Numbered from the stretch's first letter, positions 34,601 through 42,322 are shown. The stretch is 54,617 bases of DNA from Bacillaceae bacterium UBA7792 (GCA_002480735.1 DLCS01000004.1:1-54617), one strand, 5' to 3'. A program made the numbers and translations. Notes: generated from the letters alone by a model not told the origin.

Positions 34601-36218
34601 GGGATTCAACTGGCTGGCGCGGAGCAGATTCACCCCTACGAGTTTCTGCCTCCACCATTTCTGTTTCAGCATTAGCTAGCGCTTGAACCAATCTTTCCCG
34701 ACCAGCTGACTCACGGCCTAACTTTTGAAGCTTTACCGCTTCTTGGACTGCCCTTTCTATCTTTTGAGCTATTTCCCTATCAATTTTTGGATTATTGATG
34801 AGCTGGTCCCGAACCTGTTCTACTGCTTTTTGTAGTTTCGATTCTTGCTGGACTGCTTCTTTTACTCGTCTGATTACTTCGGACGCTCTAGTATCAACTG
34901 GTTGACTTTGCGGTTCACTTGAGCGTGTTTCAATCGGCTGACGAGACTCAATAGGTTGACGAGAATTTGTATCCGCCGGCCGTGAATCGACTGGCTGGCG
35001 TAGTGTTGTTTCTGCTTCAACTTCAGTTTCCAAACTGGCTAGAGCATTTGCGAGCACTTCTCGACCAGCTGTGATCCTCCCTTGTTTTAAAAGGGCACTT
35101 GCTTCACTTACCGCCTTTTCGATCTTTTCGGCAGATTCCTTCGGTAGTTGCTCATTTTTTATAACCTCTGTTACAACTCTATCGATAGAACGTTGTAAAT
35201 TCGGATTCGTACGAACTTCACTTTTAAGTTCTTTGACAATTGAGCCCAAGTCTTTGCTTGCCTGATCGTTTGGGACTACCGTTTTCGATTCGACAGGCTG
35301 TTGCTCTTTTACCTGAAGCTGGACTTCTGCATTCTTTAACGCTTGGATAATCCGTTCTTTACCGATTGACTGCAGCTTTTCTGCATCCGCAGCAACTTTT
35401 TCAATTTGCCGGGCCATTTCCTTGTCTATTTTTGGATTATTTGTAATAACTTCCTTTACCGCCTGAATTGCTTTTTGCAAATCGGGTTCTTTTTCTAGTA
35501 TGTTTCGAATTGTGCTGATGACTTCTGCCGCACCTGTTTGCATTGGGATCTGTTTGACAGATGGACTTGGTTGAGATGTAGTTTCGGATGCTATTGGTTT
35601 GGATGTTGGTTGTTGGGCAACGGTCGGTTTTTCCTTAATGGATAAATCGAGATTTAATTCTTTGGCAATATTAGTCAAAACCTCATTAAGCGGTTTGCCG
35701 TTCAACGCCTCATGAATCGCCCGTAAATGCGTTTGCGTGACTTCCAATCCTTTGTTGACTAATGCTTTTACCGTATCGCTTTTGGCTTCAGGGGTACCCT
35801 CCGCTTTTTCGAAAAAGGTCTTCAGCTCGCTGGCGATTTCCTTCGAAAGTGGTGCACCCTTATCGAAAAGTAATTTGACAGCTTCTTTAAGTTCAGGAGA
35901 TTCCTTGCCAGTAAAACCGACCTTTTGTAAGACTTGGGATAAGTCGGTTGACTTCTTGTTAACCGTGGTTGAAGCAACTGATATCTCCTTTACGGTTACC
36001 AGTTGCTCTTGCTGTCCGGTTATTTGAACGGTTGCACGGTCACCAGATGGAACCTTCCCCTCAAACTGGGCAACTACTTCCTTGCCCCTTATTTGCAAGA
36101 CAGCCTCTCTATCTGAAAGGCGTTCCTTAATCCCGGCCGAGTATATTTCATCATTCTTTATTTCAAATGGTATTTCTGTTGTGGTTGGTTTGTTTGCGAC
36201 ATGATTGGTGATTTGCAT
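31686..36218 (-). CDS. Giant repeat-containing YlqG/FliK-like protein
   Basis: The protein has about 1510 residues from ATG 36218 (GGGGAG, 8-base spacer). Residues 1-85 form a small beta-rich domain (EIKNDEIYSAGIKERLSDRE). There follow about eight alpha-helical units of the form ASEVIKQVKEAVQQEP...VRDQLINNPKIDREVAQKIE...GRERLVQALANAE, joined by Gln/Pro/Arg/Glu-rich linkers. Four central units are almost identical at 110 residues each. A helical stretch follows, and then a C-terminal domain (about 1400-1500, LYFLIETKKLGDVGIMLSAT...LNEIGYNVSSLQFTRM) like the FliK hook-length-control C-terminus. B. subtilis YlqG is much shorter (from memory). The gene is tied to the FlhB-like gene, FliK's usual partner, and follows a sigma-D-like promoter. 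A ruler-like or secreted role is an inference. Confidence 0.85.
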   Translation of the reverse strand: MQITNHVANKPTTTEIPFEIKNDEIYSAGIKERLSDREAVLQIRGKEVVAQFEGKVPSGDRATVQITGQQEQLVTVKEISVASTTVNKKSTDLSQVLQKVGFTGKESPELKEAVKLLFDKGAPLSKEIASELKTFFEKAEGTPEAKSDTVKALVNKGLEVTQTHLRAIHEALNGKPLNEVLTNIAKELNLDLSIKEKPTVAQQPTSKPIASETTSQPSPSVKQIPMQTGAAEVISTIRNILEKEPDLQKAIQAVKEVITNNPKIDKEMARQIEKVAADAEKLQSIGKERIIQALKNAEVQLQVKEQQPVESKTVVPNDQASKDLGSIVKELKSEVRTNPNLQRSIDRVVTEVIKNEQLPKESAEKIEKAVSEASALLKQGRITAGREVLANALASLETEVEAETTLRQPVDSRPADTNSRQPIESRQPIETRSSEPQSQPVDTRASEVIRRVKEAVQQESKLQKAVEQVRDQLINNPKIDREIAQKIERAVQEAVKLQKLGRESAGRERLVQALANAETEMVEAETRRGESAPRQPVESRPAETNVRAQTEPPKASEVIKQVKEAVQQEPRLQKAVEQVRDQLINNPKIDREVAQKVERAIQEATQLQKLGHEGAGRERLVQALANAEVEMMEAETRRGETAQRQPVESRPAETNVRKQTEPPKASEVIKQVKEAVQQEPKLQKAVEQVREQLINNPKIDREVAQKIERAIQEATQLLKLGHEGAGRERLVQALANAEVEMMEAETHRGETAQRQPVESRPAETNVRAQTEPPKASEVIKQVKEAVQQEPKLQKAVEQVRDQLINNPKIDREVAQKIEIAVQEATQLQKLGHESAGRERLAQALTNAETEMIEAETRRGETAPRQPVENRQSAETRPVETSRQSTETRSADLSTQKPVESRQQPALSAQDAALKDSIKQIREQLQTEPDIKKVLPKLQEQVINNKNIDPEVAQNIQKAANQANQLNEAGRERLIKLLQQIESTLKQSVTQQSINNKDLGTEQANQAGKQNVQTQTQQLAQQSNLDQLTQVQKLPSETIRQALKSFQSESDVDKAIDLVRKEVSSNPNIDMTNISKIEKTLENAQQLSDRGREIAARQQVAKELTEIQQSLAKSESKLNSSQSASNQYDIDELLQSMQIQSKDILVTRVTQKLAEATHQFRELKREITRTLDSAQRTIDLFKSSSHPQASKMLETAISKLDNAILKSDMMLFTDMKTEKQLLQASSQLAEAKKLLAKGQFSEASKIVGQVKELIDKINFKPSDQKVMHFVGKESLALEQRSHVLETAARGYTMQEPSARQMYETVRSLGLNYDSELANSLVFKKEDQAQQEHQQNMKAVLMKLQQEEAGTRVAQQAEQALNNLTGQQLLSKADSPGSMQSMLFNLPMLLGGNPENLQVFVNSKNEGNQVDWENCNLYFLIETKKLGDVGIMLSATERNLAITIKNDMPDFKGKMEPLASLAKEKLNEIGYNVSSLQFTRMTPISTNSHVDQTIDQAPKKPIFTEKGLDFKI
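33567..34886 (-). repeat. Four tandem 330-bp repeats inside the YlqG/FliK-like gene
   Basis: Units run 34886-34557, 34556-34227, 34226-33897 and 33896 to about 33567, each 330 bases (110 codons) and beginning with the codons for Ala-Ser-Glu-Val-Ile. The middle units are nearly identical even at synonymous positions, pointing to recent duplication or gene conversion. Two diverged units lie on each side in the protein. Confidence 0.92.
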
Positions 36219-36252
36219 ACATGACACTCCCCGTACGAAACTTCTATTCTTA

Positions 36253-36279
36253 TTATCGGTTGAAGAGAGAACATCTTAA
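36253..36279 (-). promoter_or_regulatory. Candidate sigma-D promoter of the YlqG/FliK-like gene
   Basis: The minus strand reads TTAA, 15 bases, ACCGATAA: one mismatch in each element with exact spacing, 35 bases before the start codon. Confidence 0.6.
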
Positions 36280-36610
36280 TTGGAATGATTTGTTTTGTCT
36301 GTTGAAGAATTGTTTATTACCCGCATAAAAGAAAACCAGGCAAAAACCACTAACGGGTTCTCTTGAAGGGGACAAAATAAGTAAATCGCACTTACTCCCA
36401 TTGTTTGTGTATGTGCTTTTTTTGATATTAGGTCATTTATAGCATATTTATTATAAAAACCGCACTCGATTTAGCAGTAAATTAACCTTGTACATTAGCT
36501 GTTGTACAATGCTATTTTTCTGCAATTTTGATTACGAATTTTATGTTCATTTTTTATATCTGTGGCTCTATTATTTTTCATTTTTGATTTTCGTGTAGGT
36601 ATGAGAATTC

Positions 36611-36800
36611 ATAGGCGGAGAATTTCCGGCTAATGCATAAAAGGGAGGCTTAAGAAGCAGATATAAGCGGAGAAACTCCGATGAACTGCTCTAAATAAGA
36701 CAAAATCCAAAGATTTGGATAAGATAGACGGAAAACCTCCCCTTATATTTCGGGAAATATGGGTATTTCCCGATTTAAAAGGAATTTTTCCGTTTATTTT
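36611..36800. repeat. Intergenic multi-hairpin repeat element
   Basis: The stretch contains several short palindromes in a row: CCGGAAATTCTCCGCC-type arms around 36613-36630, CGGAG-AAA-CTCCG at 36668-36680, and the perfect CGGGAAATA-TGGG-TATTTCCCG at 36751-36772. The outer GACGGAAAA...TTTTTCCGTTT arms pair as well. It has no reading frame. I recall similar blocks between genes of other Bacillus species but could not search. It sits in the largest gene-free stretch of the window (36228-36994). From 36280 to 36610 I see only scattered weak stems. Confidence 0.55.
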
Positions 36801-36820
36801 TAAAACATGGATAAATAACG

Positions 36821-36854
36821 AAAAAAAACTGCGATTTTTATATAAAAACGCAGT
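36821..36854. terminator. Hairpin with flanking A/T runs
   Basis: ACTGCG (36828-36833) pairs with CGCAGT (36849-36854), with further A-T pairing inside. The minus-strand RNA ends in eight U residues. It probably backs up the yvyF terminator. Confidence 0.6.
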
Positions 36855-36965
36855 CTTTCTTTGCTAATTTATTGTGATTACATATGTTATTTTTGTCCCC
36901 CAGAAGACAACCCGTTACAATCCAGGTGACCGTGGCAGATTCCATAATCTTATGCTTTCTTATCC

Positions 36966-36992
36966 AAAAAAACCGCATGCCTCAGCACACGG
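36966..36992 (-). terminator. Terminator of the comFA-comFC-yvyF unit
   Basis: The minus-strand stem CCGTGTGC-TGAG-GCATGCGG is followed by seven U residues and begins 2 bases after the yvyF stop. Confidence 0.8.
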
Positions 36993-36994
36993 AT

Positions 36995-37426
36995 TCAGTT
37001 GCCGCCACGATACTTTTCGTCAACTGCAAAGTAGGTAGCTTGCCTTTCTCTTCTTTCGATTTCCTTTTTGCGTTCTTCTTCAGCTTTATGTATTTCAAGT
37101 TCTTTTCTTAGTTTTTCGGCGCAGGAGCTACAAATTTTCCCCTTTTGGATAATCTTCCCGCACTTGTCGCATGGGTAGCCAAGATTAGGAAACTGGGTGA
37201 GCTTGAGACGGCCGGTTTTAATAAATTTTAGAATTAATTCTTCTTCTACTTCGGTTGCTTCTTCAACCTGCTGGATGGTAGCCGCACGGTTTTCACGTTT
37301 GCGAATGAATTGATAGACCTTTTCGTAGGCCTCTTCTTCTTCCTTCCAGCATTTCTGACATATATCGCGAAACTTATTTTTGACAAAAATATCTCCACAT
37401 TTCGGGCAATTTGTCAGTTCATCCAT
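36995..37426 (-). CDS. yvyF: YvyF-family flagellar-operon protein (TIGR03826 type)
   Basis: The protein has about 143 residues from ATG 37426 behind GGAGAGGAG. The frame is open nine codons further without a ribosome binding site. It has two four-cysteine zinc-ribbon-like knuckles: CPKCGDIF...CQKC at residues 7-25 and CDKCGK...CSSC at about 85-105, with a short HTH-like helix pair between (ATIQQVEEATEVEEELILKF) and a charged helical tail. The position after comFC is that of B. subtilis yvyF. Here the FliK-like/flagellin block separates it from flgM. Confidence 0.9.
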   Translation of the reverse strand: MDELTNCPKCGDIFVKNKFRDICQKCWKEEEEAYEKVYQFIRKRENRAATIQQVEEATEVEEELILKFIKTGRLKLTQFPNLGYPCDKCGKIIQKGKICSSCAEKLRKELEIHKAEEERKKEIERRERQATYFAVDEKYRGGN

Positions 37427-37592
37427 TGTCTTAATCTCCTCTCCACGAAACATTCCTTGCCTCCATTATAACGTGAAGAGGGCTGGAAGAATATGAAATC
37501 TTTATGGAAAATATAGTCTACTAAGAAATGCTATCACTTTGCTAGCGATAAATAGCAGAAAAATAGCAGCTGCTAGCAATTGGTCCTCATTG

Positions 37593-38303
37593 CTAGCCAC
37601 GTGCAAGAGTGAAAGACATGACGGATTTGGCCCCTGCCTGCATCAAAATTTTTGCTGCATGTCTTAAGGTTGAACCCGTGGTGTAGATATCGTCGATAAG
37701 AAGAATTTTCTTATCCTTAATCTCCGACTCAGCCCTCAGCTCAAACACCTGAGGTATATGGATTCTCTCCGTTCGTGACTTTTTCGATTGTTTTTCACTG
37801 TGGGTTCGTTGCAGGAGATAAGCAGGTGAAAGTCCCACCTCTCGAATGAGTGCCTCAGATTGGTTAAAGCCCCGTTCAAATTGCCGCTCCGCGCTGAGTG
37901 GGATCGGAACGATGTAATCGTACTCAATCCTCCGCAGTTTTTCATTAATCTTTCTTGAAAAAGCCTTTGCTAGAATGTAATCGCCGCGGAATTTATATTG
38001 GCTAATCAATTCTTTAAGAAAATTATTGTATAGATAGAGAGAAGCATTTTTTTGCAAGTGTCCCTTCCATTCCGGGTCCTCCTCCCAACGCACACAGTCA
38101 TAGCAAAGATCCCCACAGATGTATTGGGGGTCTAATTTTTCAAGCGGCCGGCAGCAGATTTGGCATGTTTCGCCTTGAATCTCGGTTAATTGTGCTTCAC
38201 ATGATGGACAAAGAAAGGATTCCTCGGCTTCTTCAAAAAAGCAGGCCCAGCTGACTCGAGCACCCATTTCACCATGACAAAATAGGCAATGCTCACTCAA
38301 CAT
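37593..38303 (-). CDS. comFC: Competence protein ComFC (phosphoribosyltransferase-like)
   Basis: The protein has about 236 residues from ATG 38303 (an in-frame TTG lies just upstream). The N-terminal zinc-binding region has CLFCHGEMG, FLCPSCEAQL, CQICCRPL and CYDC. The C-terminal PRTase domain has DYIVPIPLSAERQFERGFNQ and the PRPP loop ILLIDDIYTTGSTLRHAA. It takes part in uptake of transforming DNA. Its start overlaps the comFA end. The small comFB gene that separates them in B. subtilis is absent. Confidence 0.93.
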   Translation of the reverse strand: MLSEHCLFCHGEMGARVSWACFFEEAEESFLCPSCEAQLTEIQGETCQICCRPLEKLDPQYICGDLCYDCVRWEEDPEWKGHLQKNASLYLYNNFLKELISQYKFRGDYILAKAFSRKINEKLRRIEYDYIVPIPLSAERQFERGFNQSEALIREVGLSPAYLLQRTHSEKQSKKSRTERIHIPQVFELRAESEIKDKKILLIDDIYTTGSTLRHAAKILMQAGAKSVMSFTLARG

Positions 38304-39849
38304 CAATCAGTCCCTTCTCGAGCGCCTCTTTGTTCATGGCGATAATCTGGTTTCGCGCTTTAATCATGGCTTCGGTCTTTCCGAAATGGAAAAAAGTAAT
38401 ATCTCCCGATGGAAACTGTACGCTCCTCCCTACCCTTCCGGCAATTTGCACAAGGGCACTTTCCGTGAAAATGCGATCCTCTGAGCCGAGTATGGCTACA
38501 TCAAGATTCGGGAAGGTCACTCCCCTTTCTAAAATGGTGGTCGTCACGAGAATGAGAAGCTCCTTGCTCCGCATCGCTTGGACCTTTTCCTTGCGTTGAG
38601 GATCCTCTGCATGTACTGCTTCAATATTAGGATGGAGCTGCTTTAGAATCGGAAGAATTTTCGGAATCAAATCGATTTTTGGGATAAAAAAGAGGGCTTG
38701 TTTTCCGGATTCAATACGCTCTTGGAGCCACTGCATCACATTGCGTGGGAGCCTATCCTGCTTTAGTGATTTGTGCCAATTGCCGCACCAGACAAAATGT
38801 GGAACAGGAAGGGGATGGCGATGGTAACGAGCTGGAATCGTCACGAAATCTCTTTTTCCGAGGCGGCATTCTTTTTGCCATTGAGAATTTGGCGTTGCGG
38901 TCAGATAGATCATAGAAGAGGTTGTTTTTCGCGCCTGTTTGACCGCATGCTGCAGGGCTTCCTCCACGGAATATGGAAAGGCATCAACTTCATCAAGGAT
39001 CATCGTATCAAAGGCGTGATAGAAACGAAGGAGTTGGTGGGTGGTTGTGATCGTGAGCTGGGCATTTTTATGGCGATCCTCTGAGCCGCCGTAAAGTGAA
39101 GCGACTTGAATGGTAGGAAATACAGCTTGAAGACGGGGCGTTAATTCAAGGACGACGTCCGTTCGTGGAGTGGCGATGCAGACCCTTTTTCCCTGAAGAA
39201 GAGCGTAGTGAATGCCTTCAAAAAGGACTTCCGTTTTTCCTGCTCCGCAGACTGCCCAGACCAGGTACTCCTTATTGCCCTGGATCGCTTCAACCACTTG
39301 AGCAGATGCGGTCTGTTGTCCTGGGGAGAGGGTGCCGGTCCAGGAAAGGAGCGGCGATTCGAAGGGCTGAGCGTCTATATGTTCATTTTCTATCCAGCTA
39401 TACAGGAGCGTGCACGAGCTCACCCTGCCCATCATGATGCATTTGCGGCAATAAATGCAGGATTCCCGACATCTTGAGCATGGAAACACAGCGAACCAGC
39501 TTGGGGCTTCATTTCCACACCGTTCACATTTTGGTTTGTTTTTACGAAAAGTGATCCCCTTCCGTAACAGAAGATAGCCATTTTCATAATGAGCTTGAAT
39601 TTCTTGGATGGAGTTTGGAATGTCATCTAGGAGAAGCTGCTTACCTTTTAGAAGATCTTGTAGGTCGTGATTGAAGGAATAGCTTGGATTCTGAGGTGGT
39701 TGTGGAATCACGTCGTGCTGGGTGATTGGTTTGGTAGGTGTGGATTTTACTAGAAGGGGTTCTGGGACTAATTTGTTGTCTATTAAGGCAAATCTCAATA
39801 GGAACACCTCGATTATTATGGAAATTTGGTTAGATGAATCGTTGCTCAC
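38293..39849 (-). CDS. comFA: Competence ATP-dependent helicase/translocase ComFA
   Basis: This protein of up to 518 residues has an N-terminal four-cysteine cluster (CERCGNEA...CSRCRESCIYCRKC), Walker A VCGAGKTEVLF, DEVDAFPY (DEAD-box type), LTATPNSQW and the helicase C-terminal motifs TTTILERGVTF and IAGRVGRS. It is the SF2 motor that helps pull single-stranded DNA into the cell during transformation. The start is uncertain: GTG 39849 lies 12 bases after AAGGAGG, and TTG 39798 behind GAGGTG is an alternative. Confidence 0.94.
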   Translation of the reverse strand: MSNDSSNQISIIIEVFLLRFALIDNKLVPEPLLVKSTPTKPITQHDVIPQPPQNPSYSFNHDLQDLLKGKQLLLDDIPNSIQEIQAHYENGYLLLRKGITFRKNKPKCERCGNEAPSWFAVFPCSRCRESCIYCRKCIMMGRVSSCTLLYSWIENEHIDAQPFESPLLSWTGTLSPGQQTASAQVVEAIQGNKEYLVWAVCGAGKTEVLFEGIHYALLQGKRVCIATPRTDVVLELTPRLQAVFPTIQVASLYGGSEDRHKNAQLTITTTHQLLRFYHAFDTMILDEVDAFPYSVEEALQHAVKQARKTTSSMIYLTATPNSQWQKECRLGKRDFVTIPARYHRHPLPVPHFVWCGNWHKSLKQDRLPRNVMQWLQERIESGKQALFFIPKIDLIPKILPILKQLHPNIEAVHAEDPQRKEKVQAMRSKELLILVTTTILERGVTFPNLDVAILGSEDRIFTESALVQIAGRVGRSVQFPSGDITFFHFGKTEAMIKARNQIIAMNKEALEKGLIDVE

Positions 39850-39878
39850 ATATACTGATTACCTCCTTCTTTTCCGTC

Positions 39879-39887
39879 ATTATAACA
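39879..39887 (-). promoter_or_regulatory. Extended -10 promoter before comFA
   Basis: The minus strand reads TGTTATAAT, i.e. TGn joined to a perfect TATAAT, with no good -35. No convincing ComK box (AAAA-N5-TTTT pair) was seen upstream. Confidence 0.4.
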
Positions 39888-39896
39888 TATTAGAAT

Positions 39897-39928
39897 TTAA
39901 AAAACGCCACCCAATCGAGTGACGTTTT
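39897..39928 (-). terminator. Terminator of degV
   Basis: AAAACGTCACTCGATTGGGTGGCGTTTTTT in the minus-strand RNA forms an 8-bp stem with two A-C mismatches and a U-run, between degV and the comFA promoter. Confidence 0.65.
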
Positions 39929-39990
39929 AGACATTATGTTTGGCTCTAAACTCAAACATGAGCAAAACCGTAATCCGTACGAACATAACC

Positions 39991-40830
39991 TTATTTTTTC
40001 ACCCAGCCAAGTCCCATGGAGCCTTCACCAAGATGGCTTCCAATTACGGCTCCGAAATAGCTGATGGAAAATTCCACATTAGGTAGCTTGCCTTCAAGCT
40101 CCGCCTTCCATTCCTCTGCCTCCGCTTTTTGATTGGCATGAATGATGACCGCTTGGTAGGCTTCCCCACTTTTAGCATCTTCCTCAAGCAGATCGACGAT
40201 ACGTTTCATCGCTTTTTTGCGGGTACGAATTTTTTCAAATGGAACAATTTTTTTATTTTCAAAGTGTAGAAGCGGCTTTACTTGTAGCAGGCTTCCAATG
40301 ATCGCTTGCGCACTTGAAAGTCTCCCACCGCGCTGTAGATGAGCTAAATCATCGACCATGAAATAGGCACGCACAGATTTTTTCATTTCATCTAGACGAA
40401 CAAGAATTTCCTCTGGAGCTTTTCCAGCCTGTGCCATTTCAGCAGCCTCTAGGACATAGAAACCTTGGACCATACAGCTAATTTCGGAGTCAAATGGGTA
40501 GACCTCAATTCCTTCTACCATTTCTCCAGCTGTGACAGCCCCCTGATATGTACCACTAATTCCACTTGATAAATGAATGCTGATCACCGCATCATAGTCT
40601 TTTGCTAGATTTTCAAAGAGAGTAACGAACTCCCCTGTAGAGGGTTGTGACGTAGTTGGTAATTCCTTCGTTTTGACCTCTTCATAAAATTCTTCTGCTT
40701 GAATTTCGATTTCTTCTTTATACGTCTCATTTCCAAAAATAACACTTAGAGGAATCATATGAATATTTAACTTATCTCGCACTTCTTTCGGGATGTACGC
40801 TGTACTATCCGTGACAACAGCTGTTTTCAT
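39991..40830 (-). CDS. degV: DegV-family fatty-acid-binding protein
   Basis: The protein has about 279 residues from ATG 40830, where MKTAVVTDSTAYIPKEVRDK gives the usual family start. The frame is open 41 codons further, but that part is not DegV-like. Motifs are VVTDSTAY, PTTSQPSTGEF, ISIHLSSGISGTYQGA (the loop that holds the fatty-acid carboxylate) and LQRGGRLSSAQAIIGSLLQVKP. Such proteins bind fatty acids for the FakA kinase. It keeps its B. subtilis place (yviA/degV) between degU and comFA, though three genes have been inserted before it. Confidence 0.93.
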   Translation of the reverse strand: MKTAVVTDSTAYIPKEVRDKLNIHMIPLSVIFGNETYKEEIEIQAEEFYEEVKTKELPTTSQPSTGEFVTLFENLAKDYDAVISIHLSSGISGTYQGAVTAGEMVEGIEVYPFDSEISCMVQGFYVLEAAEMAQAGKAPEEILVRLDEMKKSVRAYFMVDDLAHLQRGGRLSSAQAIIGSLLQVKPLLHFENKKIVPFEKIRTRKKAMKRIVDLLEEDAKSGEAYQAVIIHANQKAEAEEWKAELEGKLPNVEFSISYFGAVIGSHLGEGSMGLGWVKK

Positions 40831-41073
40831 AAATGGTTTACCATCCTTATTTTTTTCTGCATGCCCATCCAATTCATGGCTACCGTACGGTGTATTAATC
40901 AATACGATAATAGTGATAAAAGCAAAGAATCTCATTCCCGCACCATTCACCAAACGAATACAGGCACTTTTTCTTAAATTTTCCTTATACTATATGTTTA
41001 GTATCCATTTTATATGAAAACACTCGAAAATGCATTATTCATGCGGAAGAAAGTTTCAAATATATGTCACGTA

Positions 41074-41805
41074 TCATCCCGATTTGTCGACAAACCGGCA
41101 GGCTGGAAAATTGGAACAGCTGGAAACGGCATTGTATCTTCCCTTCCCTGCAACCAGCTTTCCTCCACACTTTGGACAGGACCTTGCTTTTCCGAATACA
41201 CTCTTTTCACTATGTTCAACAAGGTTCTTTTTATTTATGGCATTCTTGTCGATCACCAGGTTCTTTAAAATCACATTTTCCATCCTTATTAATTCATCCT
41301 GAGAAATAAGCCGTTCCTTGTATTGCTTGATTATCTTGAGAATCTGTTTATCATGAGTGATGTACAGCCAGTCTTGTGTCACATGAATTTGGTCTATGGT
41401 CACCCGGGGACGAAAGGTAATGATCGAAACGTATGGCTTGCAGCCTATTAATTGTTCCAATGTATGAATATGTATGTAGGTTTGGAAAATTGGGCTATAA
41501 AATTTCTTCTCTCTCCCAAAAAGGCTCTGTGTCCAATACTTTTTCTTTTCCTCTCCACCTATTCGTCCCTTATATTTATTCGTTTCAATGACAAATACGC
41601 CATAGATTGAGAGAACAAGATGGTCGATATGAGTCATTTTCCCGTTAGGAGTCGCAAGGATGAGATCGTGAAGAACAATATAATTTTCATCTGAATTTAA
41701 CGTCTTCAGAAAATGGCGGACTCTTCCTCCCTTGGCATACTCCTTAAAGACCGGCAGCTGAACAACGCAAGCAGCCATCACGAATAAGATTATCAGATAA
41801 ATCAA
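41074..41805 (-). CDS. NERD-domain protein with C-terminal zinc ribbon
   Basis: The 243-residue protein starts at TTG 41805 after AAGGGGGT. It has one membrane-spanning segment at the N-terminus (LIILFVMAACVVQL). The NERD (nuclease-related) domain spans about 30-140, with HIDHLVLSIYGVFVIETNKYKGRI giving the conserved D...E-T-K active-site pattern. The C-terminus has a topoisomerase-type four-cysteine ribbon CPKCGGKLVAGKG...CSNFPAC. NERD proteins are thought to be DNA-processing nucleases. Together with the next two entries it is an insertion between degU and degV relative to B. subtilis. Confidence 0.85.
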   Translation of the reverse strand: MIYLIILFVMAACVVQLPVFKEYAKGGRVRHFLKTLNSDENYIVLHDLILATPNGKMTHIDHLVLSIYGVFVIETNKYKGRIGGEEKKKYWTQSLFGREKKFYSPIFQTYIHIHTLEQLIGCKPYVSIITFRPRVTIDQIHVTQDWLYITHDKQILKIIKQYKERLISQDELIRMENVILKNLVIDKNAINKKNLVEHSEKSVFGKARSCPKCGGKLVAGKGRYNAVSSCSNFPACRFVDKSG

Positions 41806-41909
41806 GGACTGACCCCCTTATTTTTTAGAAAATCCTGAAAAAAGGCGCCATGAAAAAATCACAGCACCTCTTATGTTTGTTACCTTCCTTCTATCTAGTT
41901 GGTTCTTTA

Positions 41910-42053
41910 CTAGCTTATTCTTTTAATCTCAAGACCCCGCCTTTTCAATTCCTCGTCTAGTATCTGGATAAACTCTTCTTCTAAGCCACACTCTATGGCT
42001 CTACTGAAAACATCAACCAGTTGGGTATCGGATAGGGATATTAAAGAAGTTAT
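41910..42053 (-). CDS. Sda-like sporulation-kinase inhibitor homologue without a standard start codon
   Basis: The 47-codon frame reads ITSLISLSDTQLVDVFSRAI...EEEFIQILDEELKRRGLEI. The pattern LSDxxLxxxxxxAIexxLexxFIxxLxxElkRRGL is that of Sda, a helical-hairpin inhibitor of KinA-type sporulation kinases. The ribosome binding site AAAGGAGGAG is perfect, but the codon at the right distance (8 bases from GGAGG) is ATA. No ATG, GTG or TTG occurs in frame between the upstream stop and the conserved region. Either translation starts at ATA or ATT, or a former ATG has been lost and the gene is newly dead. It is too short to be noticed by ordinary gene calling. Confidence 0.6.
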   Translation of the reverse strand: MTSLISLSDTQLVDVFSRAIECGLEEEFIQILDEELKRRGLEIKRIS

Positions 42054-42190
42054 CTTAATCTCCTCCTTTAGGCCTGTATCTTATATCACATTAATACCTT
42101 TTTCGACATAATTTGTAAATACCTTCCACTCCATTGTCACTATAATTTCAAATTCCCTTGACATTTTTGTGACACAAATCACATTTTATT

Positions 42191-42271
42191 GGTACCAGGT
42201 ACCGCCGCCCCAGGCGGTACCTGGTACCATCCGTGGACATTTTCTGCATTTTGTCTTTCTGGGGTGGACAC
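42191..42271 (+). repeat. 81-bp palindromic repeat, copy downstream of the LTA synthase gene
   Basis: GGTACCAGGTACCGCC pairs with GGCGGTACCTGGTACC (perfect 16-bp arms, four KpnI-type GGTACC sites), followed by the conserved tail ATCCGTGGACATTTTCTGCA...GGGGTGGACAC. The copy at 44326 has the same tail and the same orientation. Confidence 0.93.
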
Positions 42272-42276
42272 TTACA

Positions 42277-42322
42277 CTAAAAAGAAGCTCTCATTTAGGA
42301 AATCTAATCTAAATGAGAGCTT
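42277..42322 (-). terminator. Terminator of the LTA-synthase-family gene
   Basis: The minus-strand stem AAGCTCTCATTTAG / CTAAATGAGAGCTT (14 bp) is followed by CUUUUU. It lies 49 bases past the stop. Confidence 0.88.

Noticed and set aside
33567..34886. Regular 330-bp repeats as a possible CRISPR array or satellite
   Set aside because: The period is a whole number of codons, the units are translated in one long frame, and there are no unique spacers.
31800..36100. Many plus-strand open frames of 60-100 codons opposite the giant repeat gene
   Set aside because: They repeat with the same 330-base period as the real gene, have no ribosome binding sites and encode Leu/Phe/Cys-rich low-complexity sequence. 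They are antisense shadows of the biased codon use.
36389..36426. GCACTTAC...GTATGTGC followed by TTTTTTT on the plus strand
   Set aside because: It looks like a terminator, but no plus-strand gene or promoter lies upstream. Not listed as a feature.
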